Assembly: GCF_947378715.1 (NCBI RefSeq) | Contig: NZ_CANCLE010000010.1 | Location: 1-42,447 of the forward strand | Length of the DNA stretch: 42,447 bases | From: Phenylobacterium aquaticum | Lineage (GTDB): Bacteria; Pseudomonadota; Alphaproteobacteria; Caulobacterales; Caulobacteraceae | Direction of reading: 5' to 3' | Shown here: positions 41,777 to 42,447 of the stretch, in pieces | Layout of the letters: each line of letters begins with the position of its first letter | Position numbering within the stretch: position 1 is the stretch's first letter | Translations under genes and position numbers: made by a program | The notes under the pieces: model-generated | What the model was told of the DNA's origin: nothing | What the model saw: only the letters and a program-made list of their open reading frames with translations | Database searches by the model: none

Positions 41777-42447
41777 ATGCCGAATAGCGTCAATACCAAC
41801 GTCGGGGCCATGGTTGCCCTGCAAAACCTCAACTCCACCCAGTCCGACCTGATGCAGGTTCAAAACCGCATCAACACCGGCAAGAAGGTGGCCTCGGCCA
41901 AGGACAACGGCGCCATCTGGGCCATCGCCCAGAACCAACGTTCGACCTCCGGCTCGCTGAACGCCGTCAAGGACTCGGTGCAACGCAGCCAATCGACCGT
42001 GGACGTCGCCATCGCCGGCGGTGAAGCCGTGTCGGACCTGCTGCTGCAGATGAAGGAAAAGGCCCTCGCCGCTTCCGACTCCAGCCTCGACGCCTCCTCG
42101 CGCACCGCGCTGAACGAAGACTTCAAGGCCCTGCGCGATCAGATCGGCAAGGCCGTGACCAACGCCACCTTCAACGGCGTCAACATGATCAAGTCGGGCG
42201 GCACGACCATCGCCGCCCTGGCCGACGCGGACGGCACCTCCAAGCTGACTGTCAACGCCCAGGACCTGTCCCTCGGCGGCGGCAACGTCACCGTGGCGGC
42301 GACCGACTCGATCGGCACCCAGACCACGGCGGCGAACATGATCGCCACCGTCGCCACCTCGATCGGCAACGTCTCGACCGCGCTCTCCAAGCTCGGTACG
42401 GGCTCCAAGTCGCTGTCCTCGCACCTGACCTTCGTCGGCAAGCTGCA
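41777..42447 (+). CDS. Flagellin, 5' part (gene runs off the window)
   Basis: 223 codons are visible and the frame is open at the end. The N-terminal D0/D1 helices are recognisable: PNSVNTNVGAMVALQNLN, then the strongly conserved RINTGKKVASAKDNGA segment. A short variable central region follows (about 130-190) and the C-terminal D1/D0 helix is only beginning. Caulobacter flagellins are about 275 residues, so roughly 50 are missing. Purine-rich AAAAGGA sits about 8 bases upstream of the ATG. Single polymerised subunit of the flagellar filament; identification is confident. Confidence 0.93.
   Translation, partial: MPNSVNTNVGAMVALQNLNSTQSDLMQVQNRINTGKKVASAKDNGAIWAIAQNQRSTSGSLNAVKDSVQRSQSTVDVAIAGGEAVSDLLLQMKEKALAASDSSLDASSRTALNEDFKALRDQIGKAVTNATFNGVNMIKSGGTTIAALADADGTSKLTVNAQDLSLGGGNVTVAATDSIGTQTTAANMIATVATSIGNVSTALSKLGTGSKSLSSHLTFVGKL

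Overview
This is a GC-rich chromosomal segment whose gene content points to an alphaproteobacterium of the Caulobacteraceae (Phenylobacterium or Caulobacter type). The evidence is the dnaN-recF-gyrB replication block, an archaeal-style class I lysyl-tRNA synthetase, a Caulobacter-like flagellin, an HfsK/CelD-type acetyltransferase and GANTC (CcrM) sites clustered in several intergenic regions. The genus is inferred, not proven. No rRNA, tRNA, CRISPR array, insertion sequence or prophage was recognised.

Layout. 1-5.2 kb: end of dnaN, an inserted lower-GC secreted protein on the minus strand, then recF and gyrB. 5.2-8.6 kb: an unusual soluble chemoreceptor-like protein, RecQ helicase and a 43-residue membrane miniprotein. 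8.7-12.5 kb: DNA cytosine methyltransferase, cysteine synthase, a flavin monooxygenase and a Vsr mismatch endonuclease, all on the plus strand. 12.5-19.1 kb (minus strand): a hybrid histidine kinase, an OsmC protein with an acyl-CoA dehydrogenase, a MerR regulator and class I LysRS. 19.3-21.3 kb: an orphan PhnD-like lipoprotein, two coupled thioesterases and a 42-residue membrane miniprotein. 21.5-24.8 kb: a ligase-associated repair cassette (exonuclease, unknown two-helix membrane protein, ATP-dependent ligase). 24.8-27.6 kb (minus): GmhB-like phosphatase coupled to an ABC exporter. 27.7-30.8 kb: a double-ATPase peptide importer subunit and an acetyltransferase. 30.9-37.8 kb: a CzcCBA-type RND efflux operon followed by a diheme cytochrome c lipoprotein. 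37.8-42.4 kb: a small winged-helix regulator with a membrane coiled-coil partner, threonine ammonia-lyase, an FKBP lipoprotein, a methylguanine methyltransferase, a secreted protein and the start of a flagellin gene cut by the window end.

How the genes work together. DNA maintenance is the strongest theme: dnaN, recF, gyrB, recQ, C5 methyltransferase plus Vsr, exonuclease plus ligase, and Ogt. Neighbouring genes are very tightly packed. Many same-strand pairs share ATGA, GTGA or TGATG junctions, and all six convergent pairs either overlap by 4 bases at a shared YTAG or lie within 2 bases of each other.

Most promising leads: the membrane protein embedded in the ligase/exonuclease cassette; the chemoreceptor with its sensor domain behind its signalling domain; the GANTC-rich nested hairpins at 29.5 kb; the tandem mini-ORFs before the RND operon; and the rule-like convergent stop-codon overlaps. 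None is proven to be a new system from sequence alone.
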